A stretch of 64,000 bases of DNA, from positions 62,001-126,000 of the forward strand of contig VWPU01005421.1 in NCBI GenBank assembly GCA_013398955.1, given 5' to 3'. The stretch is from Callaeas wilsoni. Lineage: Eukaryota; Chordata; Aves; Passeriformes; Callaeidae. Both the position numbers and the translations under genes were made by a program. Numbering within the stretch: the stretch's first letter is position 1; each line of letters starts with the position of its first letter. Positions 12,120 through 26,105 of the stretch are shown here, one piece after another. Under the pieces are notes generated by a model that saw only the letters and a list, made by a program, of their open reading frames with translations, made no database searches and was not told the origin of the DNA.

Positions 12120-15100
12120 CTCAGAAATATTTTGACTAAATTCACATCACCGGGGGCAAAAAAAGAAAACTTGTCCAACTGCACACCCAGCAATGCCTGC
12201 CACCTCCTTATCAAGGTTCCCAGGCATTATACAAGAGCAATAAGACACTATGATTTTTAAGCGACTCTAGAAACAGAATGGAATTTCCCAAATCCTACCA
12301 TTTTGCAATATTTACTACGAAATATATAATTATTTTCTTGCCTTAATTTAAGGATTGGCATTCATATAAGCTGCTTGACTAGCAACACATCACGGATATG
12401 CTGAGATACACACACACACAAACAAGCTTTCAGTAACAAGAGATAAAAGGCCTGGCTAGACCCAAGGCTGTTTAACCCAACACCGTCCTACCCCATCTCC
12501 ACACACAGGGTTTTCCTCAGTCATCATCGTGCCTCCAAATAATATCCCTTGTCTAGAGCAGTTCGAAAGCAAGCAATCCAATTCCTGCCATTGAACCCTG
12601 GAGAAGAGAGGGGGGAAAGGCTATCCCACTGCCACCCACCACAAGAAAGGTAAAGCTCTTGCTGCAAACCGTTTTCCCCTCAGTTCCTGTCAAATTTCTG
12701 GGCCTCCCCTGTTTCCTTCCACTTCTCTAAAAATAAGCAAACATATTGACACACAAATATATCAGGAAACAGTGGTAACCAGATAGTCAAGAAGACTGTT
12801 TCTCCCCCTGGAGAGGCAAAATCAGCAGACTAACATTAATGAGAAGAAAAACTGTTGATGAGGCACAGAGAAAACAAGCATACAGCAGCAAGCATGCAAT
12901 CCCTTTTTCCATCATGAACTCAAATTTAAAACAAGGCTGAAGTGGCTGAGTGTTCCACAACTCACTGAACTTTGAGTCACTTAATGAAGTCCATCACTGC
13001 AGAGAACTAGTGAAAATGCAAATACTGCTTCCTCCTTATGTGAGCACCCATGTTGGCTTAAGAGGTGGAGAAATCAATGTGAACCAATTCTAACCAGAAA
13101 GGTTTAGTGACTTACTTCCCCTCTGGTTCTAAACAGTCCTCTGAAATTCTGCCGGGAAATACATGGAGATGAACATTCAGCATGTTTGCTATTAATTCAA
13201 TTTAAATTGTTGTGAAATGTTGTCTAAGAGCAAATTTTTTTTAGAAGAAAAATCCTGAAGATTTAGGAACAGTTTCGTTTCCATGTTCCTCGCAGAGAGG
13301 GAGAGGGGGAGGAAGAATCACCAGTAGGGCAGTCTCACCTCTTATTTTAACAAACTCTAATGTAAGTCAAGAAGACTGCACTGACATGCTTAGACAATTT
13401 TAGGCCCTTCAAAACAGAAGAAAGATTTTCTTTCAGAGAATTTTGAATGAAACAGCTACGTAAAGATAATTAAAAATGTGCTTGCTTGTTGAGCTGAATT
13501 AAATACCAGCTTGCACTGCTGTATTCCTTTCCACCTCCCTTACTGTCTTTCTTCTCTGTTAATAAGTGAAACCAACATATGGAAAAGAACTCTTAAAAAT
13601 AGTTTTTCTACATACTCCGGAAAAGGGCAAAAGCATTTGGTTTTGCAAGATAGGAGATGATATAAAAATAATGTGAAAAATGCAAAAAGCATTCAAAATG
13701 TGAACATGTTCAGTGTTGTGCTTTTAAGTCACTCTTACAGAAATCTGCCTCCAGCCAAAAATAGCAAGAACATCACTGTAAACTACAGCCATTCAAACCA
13801 TGATTACTATACTCTACCCACCCATGAAGCTGCTCCAACACAAAATAATTGGAAAATGGAATGCATAATTCCAAAGACAAATCTTATATAAATTTAATCT
13901 GCACAGATACTTCCACAGGTTTAAAGTGGCATTGGTTCACACATTAAACATTTGTTCAAGAAAGACAATTAGTATCAAGTGAGCACACGCAAGGTTAAAG
14001 TACTTTATTGTTTGTTCAGCCCGAAGCTAACATGCATAAATTAAATTACAAACTTCCCTTTGTCAAGTCCTGAGAATATTTTAAGATTTCCATAAATAGA
14101 TATACCCACTTTTAAGACACTAAGAAATTGCTGTTAAAGCTCCTAAGGAAATACTGACATCCTGCCAGTGACTAAGGATGACTGGAAGCTCAGTGTGCAA
14201 AGGGAGCAGGGGCAGTGAGGGGAACAAGAGCAGGAGGTGGAGGGAAATGCTTACTTACTTCTCTGTGTTGGAAAACTAGGCAATACTTTACCCTGAGAGC
14301 TTGCAAGGTCAGATTGGTTTCTTACAGTTTCTCTTGGCAAAGCCAATGATATATACCTGAAACTTTTATATGACTTCTCCCTCCCAGCCCTAACTTCCTT
14401 GTAATCCCTTTCACATTTACTCTAAATCTGTGATCTCTGTAAACCTCATCGCTTTTCTTTTTCCTGCTGACTCATCCTTCTTTGTTCTCTATTCGAGACA
14501 CCCTTGCCTATGAATCATCCTCTCTTTATTTCTGTCTCAAAAAATTTTGTTGCCCCAGTTGTCCACAAATCTGACTGGGATCTGCCCAAATATTATATTC
14601 CCATTCCATTTCCTCAAGGCACAAAAAAGTACATGCCCTACCTCATCACACTTTCCTTGCCACCCATCAGATGTTTTTAATTTATGAAATTCAATGTATC
14701 AACACTTTGAAACCTAATTAGAATGAAGGATTGGGATATGCAGGTGTCCTGTGACACAACCATTCACTCCAACCCACTCCCTCAGCAGTGTTTCTCAACA
14801 TGTCACCCACAAAGCGATGGGGGTAGAAAGAAGAGTTCAACAGACTCATGAACAATGACATCACTCCCAACTTTCAGTACATGCAGAGATAAAAAAACAC
14901 CACATCATCATCATTTTAATTAAGATGTTTTTAAACTATGACTAAGAATTAATTTCTTTACCCTACAGCTGACCAATTATATATGTTTTAAACAGGCCAG
15001 ATGTTGCTCTGAAAAGCTATGTCACATTTGTGTACTGAGGAAAGTGCCAATGTCAAGGACGAAAGAAGGGCATCAACACACCTGGTCTGGCCTTCTGGTT

Positions 15101-18100
15101 TTGATTTTTCCCTGATGTCCTAAAATGACTCCAGAGGAGGGGTTTTGGATTAAAAGAACACTTTATTTAGAAAACAAAAATTAGTTTTAAAACAGAAAAA
15201 ACCCAACCTCTAAACATATTTTGTGTTTTAAAACCAGGACAAATCAAATGACTCTGGCTATTTGGACCTTGTAGGTTTTTTTCTGACTTCTACCTAAGAT
15301 TCATAAACAGCTGGTCTCTTTCACATTTCTGCAAGAACTCTTTTACCCTTTCCCATCCTCTTGCATTTTTGCAGGTCCCCAGACAAGAGAACAGCACATA
15401 GCATTCACAGTTCCCCAAAATCAGAGCTACTGCATTGCTTTAGCTAAAATAAGTGGTTCCAGATTAACACAATACCATCCCCGTTATCCTTTTAAAATAC
15501 AATAATCACAGAAGTTTACAAGAACAGTATATTGAGTGAATCAAAGCTGACTACTCAAAATTCTTAAAAATATTTTGTCAGGGGACAAGAGAAAGCAGAG
15601 TCTTCAGCCTATTTAATACATAATCACAGCAAAGCTTCCCTGTTTTTTTCTTTTGAGATACACCTTTAAGAGTAAATGCAAACATAAGGTATCTACCCCT
15701 AAAAGACCAGCATTCACTTTAAGTCTGAACGACATTTTAAAGATATGAGAGATTGATCACAAGTCTCTTAAAAACACCTTAAATAATCTCTTGTACAGTT
15801 ATTCCCAGTCTATTGAGGAATTTCTGCCAAAGCAGGTAATTCTGGTGGATTTCTAGAACGAGGACATTTGTAAATTGAAAGCTCTTAAATATTTTCAGCT
15901 CTCCATATGCTGATGTAAGGATGCTGTATAACACTGGTAAAAGCATGTCCAAACCTACCAGCTGCAGTAGATGACCTCCAACTTTCTGGGGCTGCCCTGG
16001 CCTCCAAACACAGCTCAGCTAACCTGAGCAAAGCTGCACAGGGACACAGCGATTTCTGTGAACTACACCAAGTATCACACTTAATTTAAATCACTTCCTC
16101 CACAGGCAAATAAATTTAACTTGAAAGTTGCTATCGTGACTGTAATTTTGTCCTCACATTAAGAGGAGTGGGAGGGAAGACTCAGTAAGTAGAGAAACTA
16201 ATCAAGGTAAATGTATCAAAACTAATTAAACAGAAATGTTTACTCCAAACTAGCTTGTACACATATTTAAGAGCAAGCAATAGCTATTAGAAAGGAAATG
16301 CACTGTCTTCAGCAATGGGCTAATATACAGCTTCAGTGAATGTGTCCAGTAGTTATCATACACACACACACTCCCCAAAATGGTCCCTGTATTTAAAGAT
16401 AAAAAAGACATTAAATAAAAGCAACTCTGGAATTGCCCTTCAGTATCTCTAAACCCATGTTACATTGTATTATTTACAAAGTGATGCATTTGTCTTTTGA
16501 AAAAGACAGCCAGGGTGTTTGTTCCCCACAAGCTGACAGGTGGTTAACCATTTGTGCCAGGGCAAAGTGCATGGCATGACAAAATGTGGAACAGATCAAC
16601 TTCAGGACAGCAGTTCAATCTTGAAAATTTGCCTATATTTTTTTCAGTCTGTCAAAGCAAAAATCTAGGTCTTCTACTGAACTAAGAATAACAATGCAAC
16701 AGTTATATGTTTAAATCAAGAGATTCGATTAAGTTCAGATGGGGTTTCAAGGTGTGTTTAATCAATAGCCAAGGATTGATTCTGATCTCTTCAGCCTATG
16801 CATTTTGCTTCTCACTGAGCTCATTAATCCAACACATACAACAACTTCCATAATCTTATTTGGCCTTGTTCAAAGAGCAGTGGTGGAGAAAACACCATAA
16901 TTCAAAAGTAGAAGTGCTGCACAGTTGCAGAGAATCTACTCTGGTCTACAAAGTATTTGTATCTGCAACAAGATACGCCTCTAGTCCATACACTTTCAAG
17001 CAGGAAAAGTAATGCCACTGAGCCTCCTCCTGTACATCTGAATATTGGAGAATTCAAGCTCAAAAATACCTTTTTTCCCCAATCTAAAAAGGATTCAAAA
17101 CTGACAGTCTTGTCAATTAAAAGCATGTTTTTATTCATAAAAATCTTCATTTGAAACAATTACACACATTAAGACAGTAGAAAATAAAATTCAGTAGCTG
17201 AGAGGGACAAAAATTTTTATAAACTAATACATATCTAGTAAAAAGATAGGCATTCTGAATTTGTTCTGTAGTTTAAGAACAGAGTGTTTGCAATACTGCT
17301 GAAGTGGGGGGCACAGATAACCTCCCTGAGATTCACCATAACTTGTTAGGATAATACCTGACAGGGAACAACTCTGATATTCATCCTTCTCAATGCCAGA
17401 AGAGGATGCAATAAATATATCTTTTAATCTTCCAATAGACTTTTTAAAATAAAAGTGAACATAATCTCTATTTCTCAAGTTTCTGTCCTCACAAAAGAAA
17501 GGTTGAAGAAATTTACATCCTCCCACATGTGATTTGTATTTACATAAAATTAGTTTTATATATAAACTACATAGAGTACAAGTATGTATATTTAAAAAAT
17601 AGATATGCACCCACATATGTATTTATGCACATTCACGGACTCTTGTTAAACCAAAAGAGGAGCTGACAGGAATGATATTTAACCTAAATCCAACCATCTC
17701 TCTCTTTGATTAAAATTAGGTACCTAAATGTCAGCTACAGTGTTAAAACCTTTTTGAAAGGTAGGAATTAAGTGAACTTTCAAAAATATCCTTAACATAT
17801 TATTACTTTATATATAATTCCTTCAAAATGTGCTTTTGTTTTCCCTCCTGAAATACCATTCTTATCCTTTTTCCCCTCCTCAATTTTTTTAATTCCTACT
17901 CCTTTTTGAAGGAATAATGGAATCAAAGTACAGACGAGTGGTAAATTTAAAAATCTTTGTCTATTAACTTTGAGTGCTCTAACCTGCCACACCTGCCCAG
18001 GAGCAAGGTGTTCAGGGAATACAGCCAAGCCAAGGGAAGTAGGCAGCTGGCACCAGCGAGAGCCAGGGGCTGCAGTTCAACCTGAAGGCTGCTGCTGGGA

Positions 18101-18429
18101 TCCTTTGGCCCCTTTGCCTGTTTGGGAGCACTCAGAACTAGATGAAACATTCTTAGTGAGGGGTGCCAAGAGGTTGTATCCACTCGGGTGTGCTCCTTCC
18201 CTGTGACTGCAAGAGGAAATGAGATTATGACGGTGGGAAGTTCTGTAACACTGACTGTTGCCTAAAAGGAGTTATGACCTGCATTCACACAATGGACACC
18301 CAACTGATGTTCATCATGTAGGGACTTCATGAAAATCACTTATCACCATGTTTTCTCAACCACTTTTAATGGAAAGTCTACTAAATCTTTTTAGAAAAAG
18401 CAACCAACACCCCCACCCCAAGGAAAAAA

Positions 18430-18461
18430 AGAAAAAACAAAACAAAACAAAAAAAAAAAAA
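18430..18461 (+). repeat. A-rich tract (CAAAA repeats then poly-A)
   Basis: Low-complexity CAAAA units run into an uninterrupted A-run. No recognisable retroposon body precedes it, so it is listed only as a simple repeat. Confidence 0.8.
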
Positions 18462-18626
18462 TCCATAATGTTTAGGATAAGCCCTCTGCATTCCTCTGTT
18501 ATGTTTATCCTCCCCCTCCTGCTCTCTTTCCCTTTGGATGTAGGTACATTCTTTGAAGGAAGTATTTAAGTCACCTTGTGGATTATCATTACCTTCTGGT
18601 GTCCTTCAGACCACACGTTGGGGCAA

Positions 18627-18641
18627 GGGGGGGGGGGGGGG
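18627..18641 (+). repeat. G15 homopolymer
   Basis: Fifteen consecutive G residues, followed by CAGGGAGAG. It can form a G-quadruplex on the + strand and is prone to sequencing length error. Confidence 0.9.
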
Positions 18642-21600
18642 CAGGGAGAGTAGTGGGAGGCAGAATCCTGTGGATATTCCTGAAGCAGTTTATTAATACA
18701 GACCACCACCAAAACACAGCCCTCGTCTCCCAGGAAAGAGGATGCAAAAACAAGATTTGTGAAATAAGGCTCAAATTTAAATTTGAGGGATATTTGGGGT
18801 CTTTTTGATGAAAAAGAAAAAAAACCCAGCATATTGAAAGACTTTATATACACTCTCCTTCAAGTAAACAGAGAAATTAGATTCTCTGAACACAGGCAGA
18901 AGCTACCACTGCACAACAGAAAGCAGCCTCTATCAGCAAAGGCAAATAAAACCAATGTACCAAACCTAACTGCTGCCTGGGAAAACAGAAAGAAAAATAT
19001 AAAAAAAAAATCTTCAATGCAAGTGCTTTTGCCACATTTTCTACTCACCAATACCAGGTCCTTTATCAAATATATCTAAGAAGCCATTTTTAACTAAACT
19101 ATCAATAAATCAGAATGACTAAGTCATTGATAAACGAGATCCTACTGATTTAGGGTCAAAACATGAAGACCTGGGATTAAAAAGCAAGTATGCCTCTTAT
19201 CTTTTCATAAGTAAACAAAAGTAATTCAAAGGACTTACAAACTAATGAACAAAAACTGAATCTTGATCCAGTTGTGGATGTATTTTCTCCCAATATAACC
19301 ATTTTTCCTCTCTTCCTGATGCCATTCCTTCATTTTTCCACCATTCTCATTTAGACGCTTTCTTTTTCAAACTGTGCAAGCCATATTTAATCTTGTTTAT
19401 TTCTTCTAACTTTTATTTATAATTGCTCCTGTCTTTTAAAAATATCCCAACCAAAAATAAGCCAGAAATAATAAATCTTCTTAAAATAATAGGACACAGA
19501 GATGAAAAGCAAACAAGTTCAAAACCCAGAACATGTGGGGGTCAGTCAAGAACAGACCTCCTACAGACCCTCATCATCCTCCAACAACCTCCCAGTGCTC
19601 ACCAAGGAAGGAAGATTTTTTTCCCCATCGCTCCAGAGAGATACAATCATCATTAACCAACAGAAGAGAATGTCTGGTTTTGATTCCTTCATTCTTCCAG
19701 ATGAGCTTGGAAAAAGTGTTGAAAAATAATTCAACAAAATATTTTTTCCCTTATAAGCCACTCAACAAAAAAAAATATAAAGAAATAATAACTGCAATTG
19801 GAAAGGAACTACAAGACCCATACACTTCATACATTTGTATAAAAACATTGTAAGTCCTGCCAATTTAAGAGACTCTTCTTCTACCACCTACAACTACTTC
19901 CTTTTATCTTATCAGAAAAATAGCTCTTCACCGCTGTAGGCTAATTACACCATCTGTTTTAGCCCCAGTACAGTAACACTGAGACATGGCACATTAATTC
20001 CTTAACTTTCCCACGTGGAACTGCCTTGTGTTACCCTCATACTCAAAAAGACATGGGCTGGGCAAAAGGAAGGGGGGGAGGGGGTGGAAATCAGCCTCAC
20101 AGTTATTTGTATTCCCTCTTCCTCCACCACAGCTCTGCTGTCAGCCTTCACAGGGATTTAAGCAATCTGACAATTTCTCTCTACCTCACCTCAGTACAAT
20201 AGTGCCACTTGTCAGGATCAGCAATGAAAAACATCAATCACAGGCGCACACACAAAGAAGGAGGCAGAATCTATGCATCTACTCCTCATGGTATCAAGCG
20301 AGCTGCCTCTCTTCACCGTGGTCAGAGATCACCGAATCTCAAGTTAGAGCCTTCCTTGGGAAACCAGGAGATACACAACCTTGCACTAAAAAGAAGGATT
20401 TCTCCAATACTTGAAAAATAGAACAACATTCCCCTCCACCTCTCCAAAGCAATCACATCCTGTCTCATCCAACAGGCCTAGAGACAGGACACTAACTGGC
20501 AGCTGTACCCCACACCACCCAGTATGGACCACACATGCTCTTGTGCTGGGAGATGTCACCACAAGATCCCTAAATCCTTCTCTTTTTCTTCCTTCCCCCA
20601 GCCTTTTAAATAAGGCAGACCATTTATGAAAAAATGCCATTTGGAATTCTTTACATATCTAAGTTACCAACTAAAAATAAAACAGTGATTTTGGGGGGGA
20701 ACCTCATTTACACAACTGATTTGGACAAGTGGGCAAGAGCAAGCGTGTAGCGAGGGAAGGCAGAAGGCACAAGGGCAGTCACCGCTGCATGGCAGCAATC
20801 ACAAGCAGCTACATGCATCAGCCTCTTCAGCCAGAAAAAGCTTCAGCAGGAAGGGAACCCTTCTCTGCATCCTTGCAACTTGTAAGAATTCTCTTCTATA
20901 TCTCTTAAAGTTAGAAAACTTGTTCCTAGCTTTGATTGCATCTGGGAATCTTCATATTTCCTTTCCGCCTTAGAAGCATTCCTGCTTTTCTAATGAGGTG
21001 ATACAAAGCCCCTATAAACTGAGATGACCCAGTTTATAAACTGTTTTCAATAGGAAAAAAATACTTGCTACTGATAACCACTAAGATTACACCAAAGGTG
21101 AAAGGAAAAATCCTTTGACATTTAACATAATTTTGCATTGCTCAGCCAGAGACATTTATTAACAGTTATTTATAGATTCACGTTTACTACTCTGTGTCAC
21201 AGGCTTGGGGTTTTTGTTTTGTTTTTTGTTTGGTTGGTTTTTTTGACAAGGCATGGTGGAAGCTGTAAAGGAAAGAGACAGAAATAAGGGAATACTTCAT
21301 CTTACAGACATTGTTCAATAAGATACTTACATTCATCTATAGAACAGCAAGGGCACAGGTCACAGGGAAAAAATTGTGACACAGAGGAGAAGATATAAGA
21401 GAAGGTGAATTGATTACAGTCAATATCTCTCAACAAAAATGAACACCAGGACATGTGGATGGGATAGGGAACAAAATAAAACTAGCATATCCATTCTTTC
21501 CTAAAATACCGTGCTTATATCCTCGCTTATCATTTCAAACTTAGAAACAAAGTACACAGCTATTCTTCACATTGCATACAGAAATTAGAAATTTTTCATC

Positions 21601-24600
21601 ACTGTATTCCTCCTGACCTTTTTAGTGACAAAGCTACTCAGAAAAGGAGCAAAAAAAAAAAAAAATTTTTAAAAAGTTACTTCCATTAGGTAATTGTGAG
21701 TAGAGAAACGGTAAGCACTTGGTCAAAACCATCTAGATTTCATCCCACTATTCAGTAGTGCCTTACACCAATCCCACCTATACAGAGCAAACCTTAGTAC
21801 AGCCACAGCTCAGGGAAAACATCCAAGGAGTGGGCTGGCTCAGATTCAGGGAGTCCTACACAATAAGGTCAGGGGTACACTGTGCAAGACACACTTCACA
21901 AAGCACTGTAACTTGTTTCTGTTCTCTGAGGCACTTTACTATCATGGAGATAAAAATGTAGAGTCAAGCATTCAGTGATATGACAGCTGTATCTGCGCTT
22001 GCAGCTAATGGAAAAGCACCAAACATCAACACTAGCCCACAGAGCAGAGGATCTTGCACGATGGCTGTGACTTAACATGTTCCCTTTCCACTCACGGTCA
22101 ACAGCAAGGCCAGGGTAAGTCACTAGGTAACTTTATTAACCAGGTAATCCATTAACTTAAATCATAGGACAGAAAGTACAATCTGCAAAAAAGCAATTTA
22201 TCAATTCCTTTTCCTTTCTAAAGTCACCTTGATACCCTAAACCTGAAAATTTTGCCAGACAAACCCCAAATGAAAGACAATAAATTTTGCAAAAATAAGC
22301 ACATTCCATAACATAAGAGAAATTCTACTAACCAGCCTGTCATGTTCCCTTAGCTTTATTTATAACACATATCTTTGTGCTTAAAATGTGAATGTAAACA
22401 AAAGATCAGTATTTTACTAAGTAAGTAAGAGCTGTGTTTGCTTAAGAGGCAGGTCCCTGCAACAATGCACATTTTCTGTATGTACCACTTATCTGCTTAC
22501 ACAAACAGTCCACACAGAACTCCTGTACTTCAATATGTACCTGGTATAAATCAGGTATCCCAATACTGGTAATCCAGGATGGAGGGGAAAAATTCTCTAT
22601 TGTCATTCAGATATAAGTGAACGAAGATCGGTTTGTTGTTCCATAAACTGTAGCTCATTAAACCACAAACAAAAATAGCTTTAGTTTTTTATGAAGAAAG
22701 GGATTTAGGACTTGATGAGAAACAAATTGCCAAAAAACCCCACTGCAAACTTGTAACCTAATTAAACACCTTCTGTTACACATAGCATGAAAATTACCAC
22801 CACTGCTTTTTATGACTATAAAACCACTCTTCCTTCTAACTGTTATTTACCTCCTGTTGGCCAAGTGCAGAATAATGCCAGCATGCACCCTCCAGGACTT
22901 CCCTAAGTTCCTACAGACAGAATAGAATCTGTGTATTGCCAGTCTTGAACTAGCTTGTAGAGAAACATATCTATATCCCCAAACAAAGGGGGATACAACG
23001 AGTGGCATACAACTTTGACATTAAAAAAGCATTTTCAATAACCTAATTGCCTTGTTATGACAAGTGCAATATATACAATCAAAGGTTAATGACATAGACC
23101 ATTTCCCTCACCCCAAAAGCTCACTGGAGGAGTCAGATTCAGAAAGATGACTCCCTTGAAACATCTGGCAGTCAGATTAAGTAAGTACACATGGAATGCT
23201 GAGCACCTCTTTAGTATTTCATTACCTCCCTGGCACATAGTACCATTGTACCACATATAGCACTTAATCTTGCATTTCTCAAGTATGAAAGCATCTAATA
23301 ACATTTGAAATTATTTAAAACATAAGTGTAAACTCTTAAAGCAGGCAAAATATTTCAACTGTACATGGACACTGTAAAGAACCAGAAAACAGAAAAGTAG
23401 AGAAGTATACCAGCAGTCAAAGCATTATAAGTCTTGATGTTTTTCGAGATCCTGCACATGAACTAAACTTCTGACCATGTCAGTTGCAAATTTTCACTAT
23501 CTGCCTGCTAGCACACTCCTTTCACAAAAGGTACCATAATTAACTGTAGGATTCAAGGCAAAACACAAGGGAACACTCTCCAAATTTCCCAAGTCCTTAG
23601 CAGAATTCAAACACCTATCATACAATTGCATATCCCATTACATTTTCATATGTGGAAAACAACAATGATCTTAGCTACTAGTCAGTAGTTTTGGTAAAGT
23701 GTCAACTAAGACAAAGCAGAAGGCACTGATTTCACATAAGCAACATAAAACTGACTGGAGAACAGTAGATAAAGAGGGGATGACATTGTTAGCAAATGGC
23801 AATGAAAAATCATTCAATTTGCTATTGTTCTCTGAGGTTAGGTTAAGTCGCTATGTAGAATAATAGTTTTCTAAACTTTTCCTATTGGCAGCAGTATCAT
23901 AACTCCTAAGTATTAAAAGACCTTCTGAAGAAAATAAACCTGACTTTACTCATACCAGTCAAATGTACGCACCTTGGTGAAACAGATTTGGTAACCTGAT
24001 GGCAGTCAAACTAATCTAGTAACACATCCTGGCTCAGAAAGGCCCCCTGGAAAGTTTAAGTGTTCTGAAAGTTTAAACTGTCAGTCGGGGGGATAACAAA
24101 ACAAAACAAGAAAAAAAAATCATGACAGCTAAGCACAGTACAGATTCTTCCATGAAACAGTCAAAATCATCTTTCAAAAACCTGATGGAAAAATAACATG
24201 AGAAGCATGACAAAAATATCTGAATTTGCACTCTGAAAGCAGATCTCCAAATGAAAGATACATCCAGATACAAGGCCATTTTAAATTACCTTCTGAGAGG
24301 TTTGAATTTACATCACAAATATAGCTATACCAAGACACTCTAACACCAAACTTTTCATACGTGTTACAGGTTGCTCATGAGTCTGATTTTTATTTTTTAA
24401 GTCACACACTTCTGCTACCACTACCACACTTATTTCTCCACAACTTTCATTTTCTCTACATATGAGGAAGCAGAGCTCCTAGTTAGCTTATCCAAACACA
24501 CTGGCCAGTTACAGGGAAGATTACAGGCATCTAGGAACAACATATGTTCATGATCACTTAATTCTTTTCTCAGTGTTCTACAAGCCAATCTTGTAATCTA

Positions 24601-25851
24601 AAAAACACTTCATGTCTGCATATTTTCAGCACAAGAACAGTCTTATGTCTTTCTATAGACACCCATAACTATCACAAACTCAAACTATTTTTCTCCCCCT
24701 ATATTCAATGCAACCCAGAGAACTTTAAAGATATTTTATCCAGGTTATTCTGCCTTAGAGACCTCCAAACCATATCCTTAGTAGACTGCAAAGGCAATAC
24801 CATTTTGTATTTGATTATGGAAGTGTCCAAAGTGTCCTGTTTTTAAACCTGCTGTTTCAAATAACCTTCATTTCACAGCAGAAGTAATTGGGGGTACAGA
24901 TACTACCCCCTACTCAGAATCAGGAAAAAGGACAGTCCCTCATCCCTTGCTGCTGTTACTCAGTAGCTCGCTTCAACCTTGTGCAACATGACAAGGAAAG
25001 AAAGAGTTGCCAGTCCTTCTCTTCCTGCTTCCTTGACTATCCCTTAAATCCTGTTCCAACATAACTTCGGCACTAGGTTCTTTCCACAAGCACCACAGGA
25101 TACACAAGGGTATACAATTGCTGCAGTCCTTGGCATGCTTGAAATTCATGCCCTACCTCAGCCTGTGACGACTTGCCCAAATACCTAAACCTTTATCTAC
25201 ACAGGGAAGTTGGACACAAACCGCTACTAAGAAGGAAGAGGATAAAACCCCTTATTTTACTATTCATTTGATCTGAGGAAAGCATAGGAGAATGCAGTGA
25301 CATGGCAGATGCTGCCCTCTCCCACTACACCACCTCTCAACCCTTAGGACCACAAAAAATGCATAGAAAGCCTCACATGTTTTTTATCCAAGCCTACTTA
25401 GCAAGAAAAACTCTGTTGACTTGCACTTCCCTGTCTAGTACTGGCAGCAAACTCAGTCAGGACAACACGAACCCTCCGAAACAGAAATCACCATGAACCT
25501 TTAAACAGATTGGGCACAGCCTAACCTGCTCATACTCTGTCATTTCTAGAGGAACAGTTACAAATCATATGTATCCCACACTAGCCTTATCTTCTTAAGA
25601 TGTAAACATTCAGAATCTCTTTTCTTCTTCCAAAATGACATCAACAATGAAGAACACTGTATCTAGTACTACCACCACAGTTTATTAAGTCTAACCATTC
25701 GCAATAACTGAAGTATTAATTCAACTGTGACAGCCAGAATACTTTAAAATTCAAAAAACCCTGTGATTTTAACAGTCTAAAATCATCCAGAGAGTCTCAA
25801 ACTGACATTTTGTCACAATAAGAGCTTCTGTATATTAAATCATCTCAATTT

Positions 25852-25874
25852 AAAAAAAAAAAAAAAAAAAAAAA
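25852..25874 (+). repeat. A23 homopolymer
   Basis: Twenty-three consecutive A residues on the + strand (poly-T in the presumed sense direction of the host gene). No retroposon body was recognised upstream. Confidence 0.9.
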
Positions 25875-26065
25875 GAGCTCTTAGAAGTTGTTTTTAAATA
25901 TTTGGAACTGTACTATAATCTCAGTGATTTTGGTTCATTGGTGGTATCCCATGATAGCAGTGCAGCTCCTAAACATAAGACATTACTTCTTAATAGCTCC
26001 ATTAAACATGTTTCAAGACACAAAACAATTTTGCAAGGCCTGAGGGAATAAAAAAAGGAAAGGGA

Positions 26066-26105
26066 AATTATGCTATGTGTGAGGCAATTATGCTATCTGT
26101 GAGTC
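26066..26105. repeat. 20-bp unit repeated twice in tandem
   Basis: Copies at 26066-26085 and 26086-26105 share the pattern AATTATGCTATxTGTGAGxC and differ at two positions. A local tandem duplication. Confidence 0.85.
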